Origin: Bacteroidota bacterium
GTDB taxonomy: Bacteria; Bacteroidota; Bacteroidia; Bacteroidales; Tannerellaceae
NCBI GenBank assembly: GCA_023429375.1
Contig: JAEYVY010000006.1
Span: 124,001 to 188,000, forward strand
Direction of reading: 5' to 3'
DNA length: 64,000 nt
Below, piece after piece: positions 17,766 through 26,652 of the stretch. Positions within the stretch are counted from its first letter, which is position 1. The number at the start of each line of letters is the position of its first letter. The translations under genes and the position numbers were made by a program. The notes under the pieces were generated by a model. The model was not told the origin of the DNA and searched no databases. It was given only the letters and a program-made list of their open reading frames with translations.

Positions 17766-19531
17766 TGAAAGTAATGAAGACTATATATAATGTAAAGACT
17801 TTATGCGTGCTTACGATGCTGGCCGTAGCAGGTACGATACAGGCGCAAGAAGACAATTTAAAAAGGGAGTTGACGCTTGAGCGTGAATACGACCCATCTG
17901 TACAAGATGCCAATAAAATAAATACCCTTCCTGAGGTAAAACAGCCGGACATCAAGAAAACAGCCATTGAATATGCCACTCAGACGGTTCCGACAGATCC
18001 GAAAACTGAAATTAGTATTCTTCCTTCAGGAAAGATTATGACGGATATTCTTTACAACAAACATCGTGGCTATTTCAACGTCGGTGTTGCAACAAATCTG
18101 AATATTAACGGCGATTTTGGTTATCATATTCTGAATACAAAACATGATAAGCTGAATCTGTTTTTCTCTCATCGCTCAAGCAGTGATGAACGTACTTTCT
18201 TACAAGGAGATGATTTAAAACAAGACGTCCATATGAACGACAATCTGGGTGGATTGAACTATCAACATCACTTTGGTAAATCTGAACTTAAGCTTGGCGT
18301 TCGTTACGGATATAGTTCATTCAACTATTTCGGCTTCAATGATAGCCTTCAATTTGCCGAACCAGTGCGTTTTAGTAAGGATACAAAACAGGTGAATCAG
18401 CAAATAGGTTTTAATGCCGGAATCGAATCTGAAGAAGGCGCAGCGTTAGGTTATCTTTTAGATTTCGATTATATCAATTTCTCTCATAAGTATGGTCTGG
18501 TAGAAGATATTGATGGAATCAAAGAAAATACGATTGGAGTTAAGGCCGGTATGAATGCCTTGTTTGGAGGCAATCAATCCATTGGCGTATTGGGTAAGCT
18601 GGAATATTTGAATTATAGTTTACCGACGGGCATTGAAGACCTCGAATTTGAGAATCATGCAGAAATAACATTAACTCCATACTATACAGTGGAAGGAGAT
18701 ATTTGGAAAATCAAATTAGGAGCCAATGTCATGTTTGTTACCGGCAAACACGATAAATTATTCGCTTCACCAAATATTAAAGCAGATGTAACGGTAGCAG
18801 ACAAAACAGTTCTTTATTTAGATGCTGATGGTAAATTAGAATCAAATAGTGCATACGAACTATCCTTACGTAACAGATATGTTAACCCATGGGAAGATGT
18901 TCGTCCTTCACGTACTTGGTTAGACGGAAAGGTAGGCTTAAAGAGTGGCGTAGCACCCGGATTCTGGTTTGATGTCTTTGCCGGTTATAAAGCAACCGAT
19001 GAAGACGTTTTGTTCAGCCAGATTATCGAGCACAATTATATTAACTACAGCAAAGCAAATTATTTCAATACGAAAAACTTCTTTGCCGGAGCTACATTAA
19101 AATATGATTATCAGGATCAGATTGAATTCACCTTGCAAGGAGTGTTTAACAACTGGACCGTAAATGAAGAGAAAGAATCAGGAAACTTTACTGGTAAGAT
19201 ACCTGCATTTGGCCGTCCAAAAGCTGAAATCACGTCTACTATCGATGTGCGTCCTATAGATAAACTAACTATCAGCGCCAAATATTATTTAGCAACAGGA
19301 CGTGAAGGCCTTTTCGAAGCTCCATATGTCGGACTTGTCGAAATGTACAATAAAACTATTTCGAAAATGGACAATATTAATGAGTTAAACGTGACCGGAC
19401 TTTATGCCGTGACTTCAAACGTGGGTGTTTATGGTCAGTTAAATAACTTATTATTCCAAAAGTACGACCTCTATTATGGCTATCCTACTCAAGGATTTAA
19501 TGTAATGGTTGGTGTGAATATCAATTTCTAA
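17765..19531 (+). CDS. Outer-membrane beta-barrel protein paired with the TPR protein
   Basis: The 588 residues begin with a signal peptide (ending TIQAQEDN) and a short periplasmic stretch (REYDPSVQDANKINTLPEV). They continue as alternating amphipathic strands with many aromatic residues, in the style of a TonB-receptor barrel, ending in GFNVMVGVNINF, a typical outer-membrane C-terminus. No plug domain is apparent, so it is unlikely to be a normal TonB receptor. It is translationally coupled to the TPR gene and followed by a strong terminator. Function is not recognised. Confidence 0.8.
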   Translation: MKVMKTIYNVKTLCVLTMLAVAGTIQAQEDNLKRELTLEREYDPSVQDANKINTLPEVKQPDIKKTAIEYATQTVPTDPKTEISILPSGKIMTDILYNKHRGYFNVGVATNLNINGDFGYHILNTKHDKLNLFFSHRSSSDERTFLQGDDLKQDVHMNDNLGGLNYQHHFGKSELKLGVRYGYSSFNYFGFNDSLQFAEPVRFSKDTKQVNQQIGFNAGIESEEGAALGYLLDFDYINFSHKYGLVEDIDGIKENTIGVKAGMNALFGGNQSIGVLGKLEYLNYSLPTGIEDLEFENHAEITLTPYYTVEGDIWKIKLGANVMFVTGKHDKLFASPNIKADVTVADKTVLYLDADGKLESNSAYELSLRNRYVNPWEDVRPSRTWLDGKVGLKSGVAPGFWFDVFAGYKATDEDVLFSQIIEHNYINYSKANYFNTKNFFAGATLKYDYQDQIEFTLQGVFNNWTVNEEKESGNFTGKIPAFGRPKAEITSTIDVRPIDKLTISAKYYLATGREGLFEAPYVGLVEMYNKTISKMDNINELNVTGLYAVTSNVGVYGQLNNLLFQKYDLYYGYPTQGFNVMVGVNINF

Positions 19532-19549
19532 TCGAAATAGAGCAATAGC

Positions 19550-19577
19550 AAAAAGGCCCGTGAGAACGGGCCTTTTT
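19550..19577. terminator. Strong hairpin terminator
   Basis: AAAAAGGCCCG (19550-19560) pairs perfectly with 19567-19577 across a 6-base loop, with flanking A and T runs. It lies between convergent genes and probably works in both directions. Confidence 0.92.
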
Positions 19578-19580
19578 CTT

Positions 19581-19844
19581 TTAGTGATTATACATATCTT
19601 TATTATAAAATGCCATTATTCTCATCAACATGGCGTGAGCCTGTTTGGCCGGACTCTCCGGATTTATATCCAAAGCACTTAAGTAATTGTTCAGAGCCTG
19701 CTTGAAATCATTTTTCTTGCTATACGCATTACCCCTCAAAAAATAAGCTTCATCAGCATCCGGATGCTCCAACAAGTACTGATCCAATTGTGCGATTGCC
19801 TCGTCAATCTTTCCGTCGGCAATCATTTTTTTTATATCGTTCAT
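19581..19844 (-). CDS. Small TPR protein
   Basis: The 87 residues are essentially two tetratricopeptide repeats (DEAIAQLDQYLLEHPDADEA and FLRGNAYSKKNDFKQALNNY) with no signal peptide or membrane segment, so a cytosolic protein-contact module. It is convergent with the TPR/outer-membrane operon and shares the terminator at 19550-19577. No specific partner can be named. Confidence 0.8.
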   Translation of the reverse strand: MNDIKKMIADGKIDEAIAQLDQYLLEHPDADEAYFLRGNAYSKKNDFKQALNNYLSALDINPESPAKQAHAMLMRIMAFYNKDMYNH

Positions 19845-19963
19845 AACTGTTTATTTCAATTCAACACATGCAAAAATAGTTTTTATAAATACAAAAAAGA
19901 CCGCTATAAGGTGTAAAAACCGTTTTTTTTAGATCAGATATCCCCATAAGTCAATTATTTATG

Positions 19964-19971
19964 TAAGTTTG
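19964..19971 (+). promoter_or_regulatory. -7 promoter box of topA
   Basis: TAAGTTTG fits TAnnTTTG and lies 19 bases before the topA start codon. Confidence 0.55.
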
Positions 19972-19990
19972 CACTCGATTTCAAAAAAGA

Positions 19991-22348
19991 ATGAAAGAGC
20001 GTATGCAGAAAAACCTGGTAATAGTCGAATCTCCTGCCAAAGCAAAGACAATCGAAAAATTTCTTGGAAAAGACTTCAAAGTGATGTCGAGTTATGGTCA
20101 TATAAGAGATTTGAAAGCAAAGGAATTTAGTATTGATATTGAAAACAACTATACTCCTGAATACATTGTTCCTACGGATAAGAAAAAGCTTGTTTCCGAG
20201 TTAAAGTCAGCAGCTAAGAAAGCTGAAATGGTTTGGCTCGCATCCGATGAAGACCGTGAAGGAGAAGCCATATCCTGGCATCTGGCAGAAGTTTTGGGAC
20301 TTGATCCTCAAAAAACAAAGCGTATAGTTTTTCATGAAATTACGAAGAATGCTATTCTGCACGCTATAGATACCCCAAGAGACATCAATCTTGACCTGGT
20401 AGATGCACAGCAAGCACGTCGTGTATTAGACCGTATTGTAGGGTTTGAACTTTCACCTATTCTTTGGAGAAAGATAAAACCGGCCCTCTCTGCCGGTCGT
20501 GTGCAGTCTGTTTCCGTTCGATTGATCGTTGAGCGTGAAAGAGAAATCAATAATTTCGTTTCGGAAGCATCGTTTCGCGTCATCGCAAACTTTATCCTTC
20601 CTGACGGTACAACCATACTTAAAGCAGAGCTAAACAAACGCTTAAAAGATAAAGAGGAAACGCATCAATTCTTGCAAGAGTGTCTGAATGCCTCTTTCAT
20701 GATTGAAGATATCTCTACCAAACCGGTAAAGAAATCTCCTGCCCCTCCTTTTACAACTTCTACTTTGCAACAAGAAGCAGCCCGTAAATTGGGATTCTCA
20801 GTGTCACAGACCATGATGATTGCCCAACGTCTTTATGAATCAGGGCTTATCACTTATATGCGTACTGACTCGGTCAACCTGAGCGATTTGGCTTTAGGTA
20901 CATCGAAAGAAGCGATTGTAAGCAGCTATGGCGAGAAATACTATAAATTCCGTCAATACCATACGAAGAGCAAAGGGGCACAAGAAGCTCACGAAGCAAT
21001 CCGTCCTACGTATATTGCCAATGCCGACATCGATGGTACGGCACAGGAAAAGAAATTATACGATCTGATTCGTAAGCGTACAATTGCCTCACAAATGGCA
21101 GATGCAGAATTGGAACGTACAACTATATCTGTATCCATCTCCAGTAAAAAGGAGAAATTTGTGGCCACAGGTGAAGTAATTGCCTTTGATGGTTTCCTTT
21201 TGGTTTATCGCGAAGACAATGACGATGAGCAAAATGAAAAAGACGAAAACGGCATTCTCCCTCCGGTGCAAGTCAAGGAGGTTCTGACGGTTCAAGATAT
21301 CGTAGCAACTGAACGCTTTACGCAACGCCCTCCGCGTTATACGGAAGCCAGCTTAGTGCGTAGCCTCGAAGAGTTAGGAATTGGACGCCCGTCTACCTAC
21401 GCTCCTACTATTCAGACTATTCAAAACAGAGAGTATGTACTGAAAGGTGATAAAGAAGGTGTAGAACGCACCTATAATGTCCTTACGCTTTCCAAGGGTA
21501 AGATCAAGCAGGTAGTGAAGAAAGAAATTGCCGGAGCCGACAGAAACAAGTTGATACCAACCGATATAGGTATGGTGGTAAACGACTTTTTGATGGAATA
21601 TTTCCCGGCTGTGATGGATTATAATTTCACGGCAAGTGTAGAAAAGGAATTTGACGCTATCGCTGAAGGAGAATTGAAATGGACGAATGTCATCGATAAA
21701 TTCTATAAATTCTTCCATCCTATCGTTGAAGAAACATCGGCCATAAAGACTGAACATAAGGTAGGTGAACGTGAACTGGGCATTGATCCTAAGAGTGGCA
21801 AGCCTGTTTTCGTAAAGATTGGCCGCTACGGACCTATAGCACAGATTGGTCAAGCGTTTCCGGACGATAAGAATGCTCCGAAGCCGCAGTTTGCTTCCTT
21901 GATGAAAGGACAATCTATTGAAACCATAACGCTGGATGAGGCACTCAAACTGTTTGACCTGCCTCGTACGATTGGAGAATTTGAAGGAGAAGAAATGGTT
22001 GCTGCCGTAGGACGCTTCGGACCATTTATCCGCCATGCAGGCAAGTTCGTTTCCATACCTAAAACGCTTGATCCACTTTCAATTACTGAAGAAGAGGCCA
22101 TTGAGTTGATCAAAGAAAAGCGTGAAAAAGAAGAGAAACGTAACATCAAGAAATTTGATGAAGATCCGGAAATGGAAATTCTGAACGGAAGATTTGGACC
22201 TTATATTGCTTATAAGGGGAAAAATTACAGACTTCCTAAAACAATAACGAAGCCTGAAACCCTTTCATTCGAAGAATGCAAGAAAATAGTGGATTCGGCA
22301 TCGGATAAACCGACTGCCAAAAAGCGTACAGCGAAAAAGAAATCCTAA
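19991..22348 (+). CDS. topA: DNA topoisomerase I (type IA)
   Basis: Relaxes negative supercoils by cutting one DNA strand through a tyrosine link. The 785 residues show the N-terminal TOPRIM domain with VIVESPAKAKTIEKFLG and the acidic SDEDREGEAISWHL, the active-site tyrosine in ITYMRTDS (about Tyr 289), and the helix GIGRPSTYAPTIQTIQ. Instead of zinc fingers the C-terminus has repeated topoisomerase C-terminal modules (GRYGPIAQIG, GRFGPFIRHAG, GRFGPYIAYKG) and a lysine-rich tail (TAKKRTAKKKS), as is common in Bacteroidetes. The start at 19991 is preferred because of the promoter; Met 5 is an alternative. Confidence 0.97.
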   Translation: MKERMQKNLVIVESPAKAKTIEKFLGKDFKVMSSYGHIRDLKAKEFSIDIENNYTPEYIVPTDKKKLVSELKSAAKKAEMVWLASDEDREGEAISWHLAEVLGLDPQKTKRIVFHEITKNAILHAIDTPRDINLDLVDAQQARRVLDRIVGFELSPILWRKIKPALSAGRVQSVSVRLIVEREREINNFVSEASFRVIANFILPDGTTILKAELNKRLKDKEETHQFLQECLNASFMIEDISTKPVKKSPAPPFTTSTLQQEAARKLGFSVSQTMMIAQRLYESGLITYMRTDSVNLSDLALGTSKEAIVSSYGEKYYKFRQYHTKSKGAQEAHEAIRPTYIANADIDGTAQEKKLYDLIRKRTIASQMADAELERTTISVSISSKKEKFVATGEVIAFDGFLLVYREDNDDEQNEKDENGILPPVQVKEVLTVQDIVATERFTQRPPRYTEASLVRSLEELGIGRPSTYAPTIQTIQNREYVLKGDKEGVERTYNVLTLSKGKIKQVVKKEIAGADRNKLIPTDIGMVVNDFLMEYFPAVMDYNFTASVEKEFDAIAEGELKWTNVIDKFYKFFHPIVEETSAIKTEHKVGERELGIDPKSGKPVFVKIGRYGPIAQIGQAFPDDKNAPKPQFASLMKGQSIETITLDEALKLFDLPRTIGEFEGEEMVAAVGRFGPFIRHAGKFVSIPKTLDPLSITEEEAIELIKEKREKEEKRNIKKFDEDPEMEILNGRFGPYIAYKGKNYRLPKTITKPETLSFEECKKIVDSASDKPTAKKRTAKKKS

Positions 22349-22369
22349 TTACTAACAAACTCTATACAG

Positions 22370-22406
22370 AAGAGAGAATAACCCCTAGGGAATATTCTCT
22401 CTTTTT
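22370..22406 (+). terminator. Terminator after topA
   Basis: AGAGAGAATA (22371-22380) pairs with 22393-22402 around a CCCCTAGGG-containing loop and is followed by a T-run. Confidence 0.85.
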
Positions 22407-22462
22407 GTTTTTCTCTTTCTCTGTATCTAAAAAGATAATATTACACAAAAATCTCCCTCCTA

Positions 22463-22702
22463 TCATTTTCGGAATAAAGAGGCAAGCCACAACAAGATGA
22501 TGGCACCAACCGTAGCAGTAACTAAATTACCAATAATGCTAGTCGTTGTAATTCCTAATAGACCAAAGACCCATCCACCAATGACCCCACCTATAATTCC
22601 TAATAGTAGATTAATAAATAGTCCAAAACCTCCTCCACGAGTTAATTTCCCAGCTAAATAACCAGCTATAATACCAATTAAAATATACCAAAGAAAATTC
22701 AT
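22463..22702 (-). CDS. GlsB/YeaQ/YmgE-family small membrane protein
   Basis: The 79 residues are three hydrophobic segments rich in glycine (WYILIGIIAGYLAGKL, GLFINLLLGIIGGVIGGWVFG, LVTATVGAIILLWLASLF), the pattern of the transglycosylase-associated (GlsB/YeaQ) family, often stress-linked. The ATG at 22702 gives MNFLWYILIGI; an upstream in-frame extension to 22759 is AT-rich and unlikely. It stands alone, convergent with topA. Confidence 0.88.
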   Translation of the reverse strand: MNFLWYILIGIIAGYLAGKLTRGGGFGLFINLLLGIIGGVIGGWVFGLLGITTTSIIGNLVTATVGAIILLWLASLFRK

Positions 22703-23494
22703 AATTCTTAGAATTAAATGGTTAATAAAATAATAACATATAATGATAAAACAGAACATTTCACTTTATTGTTCAATTTCATTATGTCATTACTTTTTAA
22801 AGTATAATTGAAGGGTAAAAACAGACAGATTAAAACTCAAAAAAATAGCTGATTTTAAAACAATCATCTCGATGTTAAAAACAGCTGATTTTCATTGCAA
22901 AAAACACATCCTGATGTTTTAAAAAAAACATCCCGAACGTTTTTAAAAAGCTTCGAGGTGTTTTTTAAAAACGTTCGGGATGCTTTTTTACAATTGTCTA
23001 TATATTGATTTTCAATGCCTAAGCTTCTGAATACTCATATCGGGATGAGCTGGTTTTTGGGAAGGGAAAAATTGCTGGTTGTTTGCATGAATATTTTGTC
23101 TCTATAACTTAACTGTCGGTTATACTGTAAAATATTAATTTATAAAACTTGTTCATTTAATTCGATTTTGATGAGATGAAATGATATTTTAATCAAATTC
23201 TAATGCGTATTACTTTTTGTAAGTGAAGTCGCACCTGTTTCCTTCACGAAATTATTGCATAGTGTACCTTTATTGTTTATATTTGATATACTAATTGTCT
23301 ACGTTCTCACAAAAGAGATTTTGTCATCTTTTGTCTTCTTACCGGCTATCATCTGTTAATTCGTCTTGTTACTTTAAATCTAAAATCAATCAACAGACAT
23401 ATTTTCAACCATCAATAAGCAAATATCTTGGAGTTTAAAGAGAGTTTCGAGTATACAGATGCATTAATAATACAAGAACAACTTTAATTTATGA
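22703..23494. other. Long non-coding gap with repeated small palindromes
   Basis: About 790 bases without a supported gene. It holds a run of related short elements (CATCTCGATG, CATCCTGATG, CATATCGGGATG) and two copies of AAAACAGCTGATTTT-like sequence at about 22840-22895, ending in the large hairpin described separately. The rest, 23000-23490, is AT-rich and shows nothing I can assign apart from the presumed leader of the lipoprotein gene. Confidence 0.5.
22928..22981. repeat. Perfect 21-bp inverted repeat with 12-base loop
   Basis: Arms 22928-22948 (beginning CATCCCGAACG) and 22961-22981 (ending CGTTCGGGATG) are exact complements. A-runs precede and T-runs follow, so it has terminator geometry in both directions. 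It stands about 570 bases from the next + gene and 225 bases outside the previous minus gene's start, so it does not simply end an adjacent gene. Confidence 0.75.
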
Positions 23495-24328
23495 ATGATA
23501 AAAAAGATATCTTTTGTAATTCTAATCAGTTTATTAGCTGGGCTATCTTCTTGTAATAAAGAAGACGATTGGTTGGATTCGTTCCCTAAATTGGATGATG
23601 CAGAGTATTCCTTTTATGTGGCAGATGCGCTGGATGTCATGAATATGCCACGTCCGGAAGGATCCTATAAATATCCTTGTTTACCAGGAATGCCTACATG
23701 GAAAGAATTAAATGACCAAGAAGAAATGGATCGGGTTTGTCGCGTTCCTGAGAAAATCCTGAAAAAACAATCGACACAAGCAGTTATTCAGGCATTATGG
23801 GAACATCCTTTTTTTCCGGTACTCATTGCTGCTAGTAGCAATTCTTCTATCCAGCGTTCTTTAGACAGAGCTTTGGAAGATTGGGATATTTACCTTGAGT
23901 TGATTAAACGGTCAGATGCCGCTTCATGTTTGGTTGAGCGATATGGTCGAATGAATCTGACGAAAGGTATCCATACTTTATATGTTAATTCGTTGCAGCT
24001 AATATTAACTCAAACCGTTTTTCTTGACCAATTGTCTTTTGAACAGAAAAGACTGTTAGCCAAGGAAATGATAGTACGAATGGAGGAATTGGGAAAATTG
24101 CTTGAATTAGAAGAAAACCAAAAACTCTTTACCCTAAAGTCCTCCTCCTTTTGTTTAGTCCGTATTATGGCTAATAGTGGATATGAGCCCATGTTAACTT
24201 GGATGAAAAACGATAAATCCATACAGGATTTTGAAAAATGGGGCGATGTGTTTGACTTATATTCTGTACCTGATTTTTCAAAAACTCTATTAGAGTTGAG
24301 TTCAAATTTTATCAATAACAACAACTAA
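23495..24328 (+). CDS. Predicted lipoprotein of unknown function
   Basis: The 277 residues start with a lipoprotein signal (MIKKISFVILISLLAGLSSC, Cys 20) followed by an acidic EDDWLD. The mature part is mainly predicted helical with no recognisable domain. A second ATG at 23491 is in another frame and gives no signal peptide. It is the last host gene before the prophage and is followed by a bidirectional hairpin at 24411-24453. No function is proposed. Confidence 0.7.
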   Translation: MIKKISFVILISLLAGLSSCNKEDDWLDSFPKLDDAEYSFYVADALDVMNMPRPEGSYKYPCLPGMPTWKELNDQEEMDRVCRVPEKILKKQSTQAVIQALWEHPFFPVLIAASSNSSIQRSLDRALEDWDIYLELIKRSDAASCLVERYGRMNLTKGIHTLYVNSLQLILTQTVFLDQLSFEQKRLLAKEMIVRMEELGKLLELEENQKLFTLKSSSFCLVRIMANSGYEPMLTWMKNDKSIQDFEKWGDVFDLYSVPDFSKTLLELSSNFINNNN

Positions 24329-24410
24329 CCTTTAGATTTTATGGCAAAACTGCTACTTATGGATAAAATCAGCAGATAATTAGTTTTAATACTGACCTAT
24401 AAATACAAAC

Positions 24411-24453
24411 AAAACCTTGGAAATCATGTAAAATCTGATTTCCAAGGTTTTTT
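24411..24453. terminator. Original host terminator of tRNA-Gly, now separated from its gene
   Basis: A perfect 16-bp stem (24411-24426 with 24436-24451) and T-runs on both sides. It lies directly beyond the displaced tRNA 3' end at attL, in the place where the tRNA terminator would sit before phage insertion. It can also end the lipoprotein transcript. Confidence 0.85.
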
Positions 24454-24456
24454 GTT

Positions 24457-24503
24457 TTGAGCGGCAAACGAGACTCGAACTCGCGACCCTCAGCTTGGGA
24501 AGC
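24457..24503. other. attL: displaced 3' half of tRNA-Gly
   Basis: Forty-seven bases identical to 57193-57239, covering the tRNA 3' end through part of the anticodon arm (minus strand). After 24503 the sequence departs from the tRNA, so this copy has no 5' half and is not a functional tRNA. Confidence 0.95.
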
Positions 24504-24585
24504 GTTTCTACATATCTAACAATCAGATATATAGACGTCTTAATATTGTTTTTTCAGATTTATTGCAGATTTACATACTCAATAT

Positions 24586-24981
24586 TCAATAATCTATTTT
24601 TTCAAAAGTTACAACCAAAGATTGATCATTTCTCCAGATGATATCTTTTACTCGCTGGAATCGACCATGCTTGAATATCTTTTCTTTAAAATCTACTAAG
24701 TGAGAGTATTCAATATTCTCATTGAACACCATTTTCCCATAAATATTCTCTAGAGTCTCATAATCACATATATATAGATATCTATTATTGTTTTCAATCT
24801 CATTTTCTTGTGAAAAAATATTATACTCCCGAAATTCAAGATTATCCCTTTCGGGGGTTACATAACTCATTAAGTCGATCACATCACCTTTTTGAAGCAT
24901 ATGTTCCATACTTGTTTTTACTCGAACAAACATAATTCCCTCTTTTAAAGTAATAGATTGCGTTTCTAAAATAAAGTCCAT
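24586..24981 (-). CDS. Hypothetical protein at the left end of the prophage
   Basis: The 131 residues are not recognised. The protein has no signal peptide or membrane segment, is rich in charged residues and looks mixed alpha/beta (MFVRVKTSMEHMLQKGDVID, RYLYICDYETLENIYG). It lies between attL and the terminator that ends the late operon (25112-25145), and its DNA is visibly more AT-rich than the tail genes. Position and composition suggest an accessory gene expressed from the lysogen rather than a structural gene; that is inference. Confidence 0.6.
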   Translation of the reverse strand: MDFILETQSITLKEGIMFVRVKTSMEHMLQKGDVIDLMSYVTPERDNLEFREYNIFSQENEIENNNRYLYICDYETLENIYGKMVFNENIEYSHLVDFKEKIFKHGRFQRVKDIIWRNDQSLVVTFEKIDY

Positions 24982-25111
24982 ACTAGTGTTTTTTATTCAC
25001 GGCAACAGTGCCGATCACTTCAATTTTAAGGACAATTTTCCGAATAAAAAAATCTAAAATGAACAAATAAGGGAACTTCAATTTGCTTTCAAAAAAAAAT
25101 AACAGTATTTT

Positions 25112-25145
25112 CAAAAAACCGCTCTATTCTCGCGAACAAAGCGGT
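25112..25145 (-). terminator. Terminator of the phage late (structural/lysis) operon
   Basis: On the minus strand ACCGCT (25145-25140) pairs with AGCGGT (25123-25118), with an inner TTCGCGAGAA stem-loop, followed by a six-T run. It lies directly after the spanin-like gene. Confidence 0.8.
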
Positions 25146-25162
25146 CAAAACACTTAACATTA

Positions 25163-25624
25163 TTACTTTCGCCTTATAAGCCAAACCACTATATATGTTA
25201 ATCCGACAACAATAACAATGATGATCAAGTTACCGAACTTAATTCTTATCTTATCCCACCAATTCAAAGTCTTAACAGGGGTTGTGACTCCTGATTTATT
25301 TTCAGAGACATAAGCACTGTCATTACTTATGTTTATTCCCTGGTTAATCTTAGTCCCTTCTTCTACCTTATCCTCATTCCCTTTCCCCTTAATGGTAGTC
25401 TCTTGGACCTTATATTGATTTCCTTGTTCGTCAGGTGTACTCCAGTCTACATGGGAATATTCGAGCTCATATCTCAATGAAGACAGTATCTTGTACACAA
25501 TACTGTCATACTCAATCCTTATACTCTTCTCCACCTGTAGAGAGTCGTAAGATGAAGCCTTTTCAACCTTACAGGTTGACTTGCAACCTGTAAGGAATAG
25601 CAATATGATGATTAAGTATTTCAT
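25163..25624 (-). CDS. Probable unimolecular spanin (u-spanin)
   Basis: The 153 residues begin MKYLIIILLFLTGC, a lipoprotein signal with lipobox LTGC (Cys 14), and end with one strong membrane helix (LIIIVIVVGLTYIVVWLI) and a basic tail. A protein held in the outer membrane by lipid and in the inner membrane by a C-terminal helix is the layout of phage u-spanins, which fuse the two membranes at the last step of lysis. It is the third gene of the lysis block, after holin and endolysin, overlapping the endolysin stop by 4 bases. The call rests on topology and position, not sequence similarity. Confidence 0.7.
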   Translation of the reverse strand: MKYLIIILLFLTGCKSTCKVEKASSYDSLQVEKSIRIEYDSIVYKILSSLRYELEYSHVDWSTPDEQGNQYKVQETTIKGKGNEDKVEEGTKINQGINISNDSAYVSENKSGVTTPVKTLNWWDKIRIKFGNLIIIVIVVGLTYIVVWLIRRK

Positions 25625-26139
25625 TGTTCGAATGTTATGTCGTTAAGTCTATTCATCCACCCACGCAAGAACTTTCTGTTAGATGGCCTCTTTCTTACGA
25701 TGTCATCTAAGTAGTTAACCCTAGCTGCTCTTATGGCGCGGAAAAACTCTTCCGGATTTCTTCCATTTAAGGACTTTAGGGTGACGGGTCCTACTATCCC
25801 GTCAGGCTTAACTCCTAATATTCTTTGAGGGATAATAATACCCCAAGAACCCGAACCCCACACCCAATCGACAAGAATATTGGCTACTGACTGACTTTCT
25901 ATATCATCAGCCAACCACTTATCCCAGTACATTGATTTGAATATATCATCCCAATGTGCATCGGGGATATTTTCCAATTCCTTGATACCGGGCTTTGGTA
26001 GGCCTTTTCCCGCGCAATAGGCCTCATAAGTGGATATGGTGATACCTTTATTGGTCGGCCCTCCCGAATCGTCCGGATCGTTCACGAATCCTCCCTCCCA
26101 TTTCAATATAAATGGGATTAATTTACTTGCTTGTGCCAT
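25621..26139 (-). CDS. Endolysin, glycoside hydrolase family 108
   Basis: Peptidoglycan-cleaving lysozyme-like enzyme for host lysis. The 172 residues have the GH108 signature WEGGFVNDPDDSGGPTNKGI with catalytic Glu 15, and a C-terminal part fitting the family's peptidoglycan-binding domain (LGVKPDGIVGPVTLKSL, then FFRAIRAARVNYLDDIV). No signal peptide is seen, so release depends on the neighbouring holin. It overlaps the holin gene by 17 bases and the spanin gene by 4. Confidence 0.93.
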   Translation of the reverse strand: MAQASKLIPFILKWEGGFVNDPDDSGGPTNKGITISTYEAYCAGKGLPKPGIKELENIPDAHWDDIFKSMYWDKWLADDIESQSVANILVDWVWGSGSWGIIIPQRILGVKPDGIVGPVTLKSLNGRNPEEFFRAIRAARVNYLDDIVRKRPSNRKFLRGWMNRLNDITFEQ

Positions 26140-26602
26140 CTTTCCCCTCTTTTAAATAGGATAATACAATCTCAGCTATATCTTCTGGCTTATCCTTGTT
26201 TTGCGCCAATTTCCCAATAAGTACGGCCAATTGCGCATAGTCATTCTTTGCCTTGTCTTCCGCCTTCTCATAGATAGACTTTAGTTCTATAAAGCCTACA
26301 CCGATGGCTCCAATTGTGGTGATGAATGGGAATATCGGCAGGCGGTAGTCGTAGAATGTAGACAGATACCATACCCCTATAATCTGCATTGCGTCAATCA
26401 CGGTCAACGCAATCATCATATTGTAATATCGTGATGCTTTTGCAACCGTCCTCTGATAGCCGTACGAAGTTCGTCTATCTCCTCTCTGCTTTGCTTTCCT
26501 AACGCCCGACCATAAGTCGGCCATCATCGCTAAGAATACAAGAATGTACTCGGAAAACAGAATCCACAGTACCACGATTAATTTGTCAAATTGATGCTCC
26601 AT
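26123..26602 (-). CDS. Phage holin
   Basis: Small membrane protein expected to permeabilise the inner membrane for the endolysin. The 159 residues hold hydrophobic segments at about 8-32 (LIVVLWILFSEYILVFLAMMADL), 62-82 (MMIALTVIDAMQIIGVWYLS) and 88-105 (LPIFPFITTIGAIGVGFIEL), then a charged C-terminal tail, like Bacteroides phage holins. The ATG at 26602 (MEHQFDKL) is preferred; the frame continues to a TTG at 26614. Confidence 0.85.
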   Translation of the reverse strand: MEHQFDKLIVVLWILFSEYILVFLAMMADLWSGVRKAKQRGDRRTSYGYQRTVAKASRYYNMMIALTVIDAMQIIGVWYLSTFYDYRLPIFPFITTIGAIGVGFIELKSIYEKAEDKAKNDYAQLAVLIGKLAQNKDKPEDIAEIVLSYLKEGKDGTSK

Positions 26603-26652
26603 AATGCTATACAATTGTCTATATTCCTGAACATTTCTATTGTTTTACTTTA

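Noticed and set aside
24457..24503. Second tRNA-Gly
   Set aside because: Only the 3' half is present; there is no acceptor 5' strand or D-arm, so it is the attL remnant.
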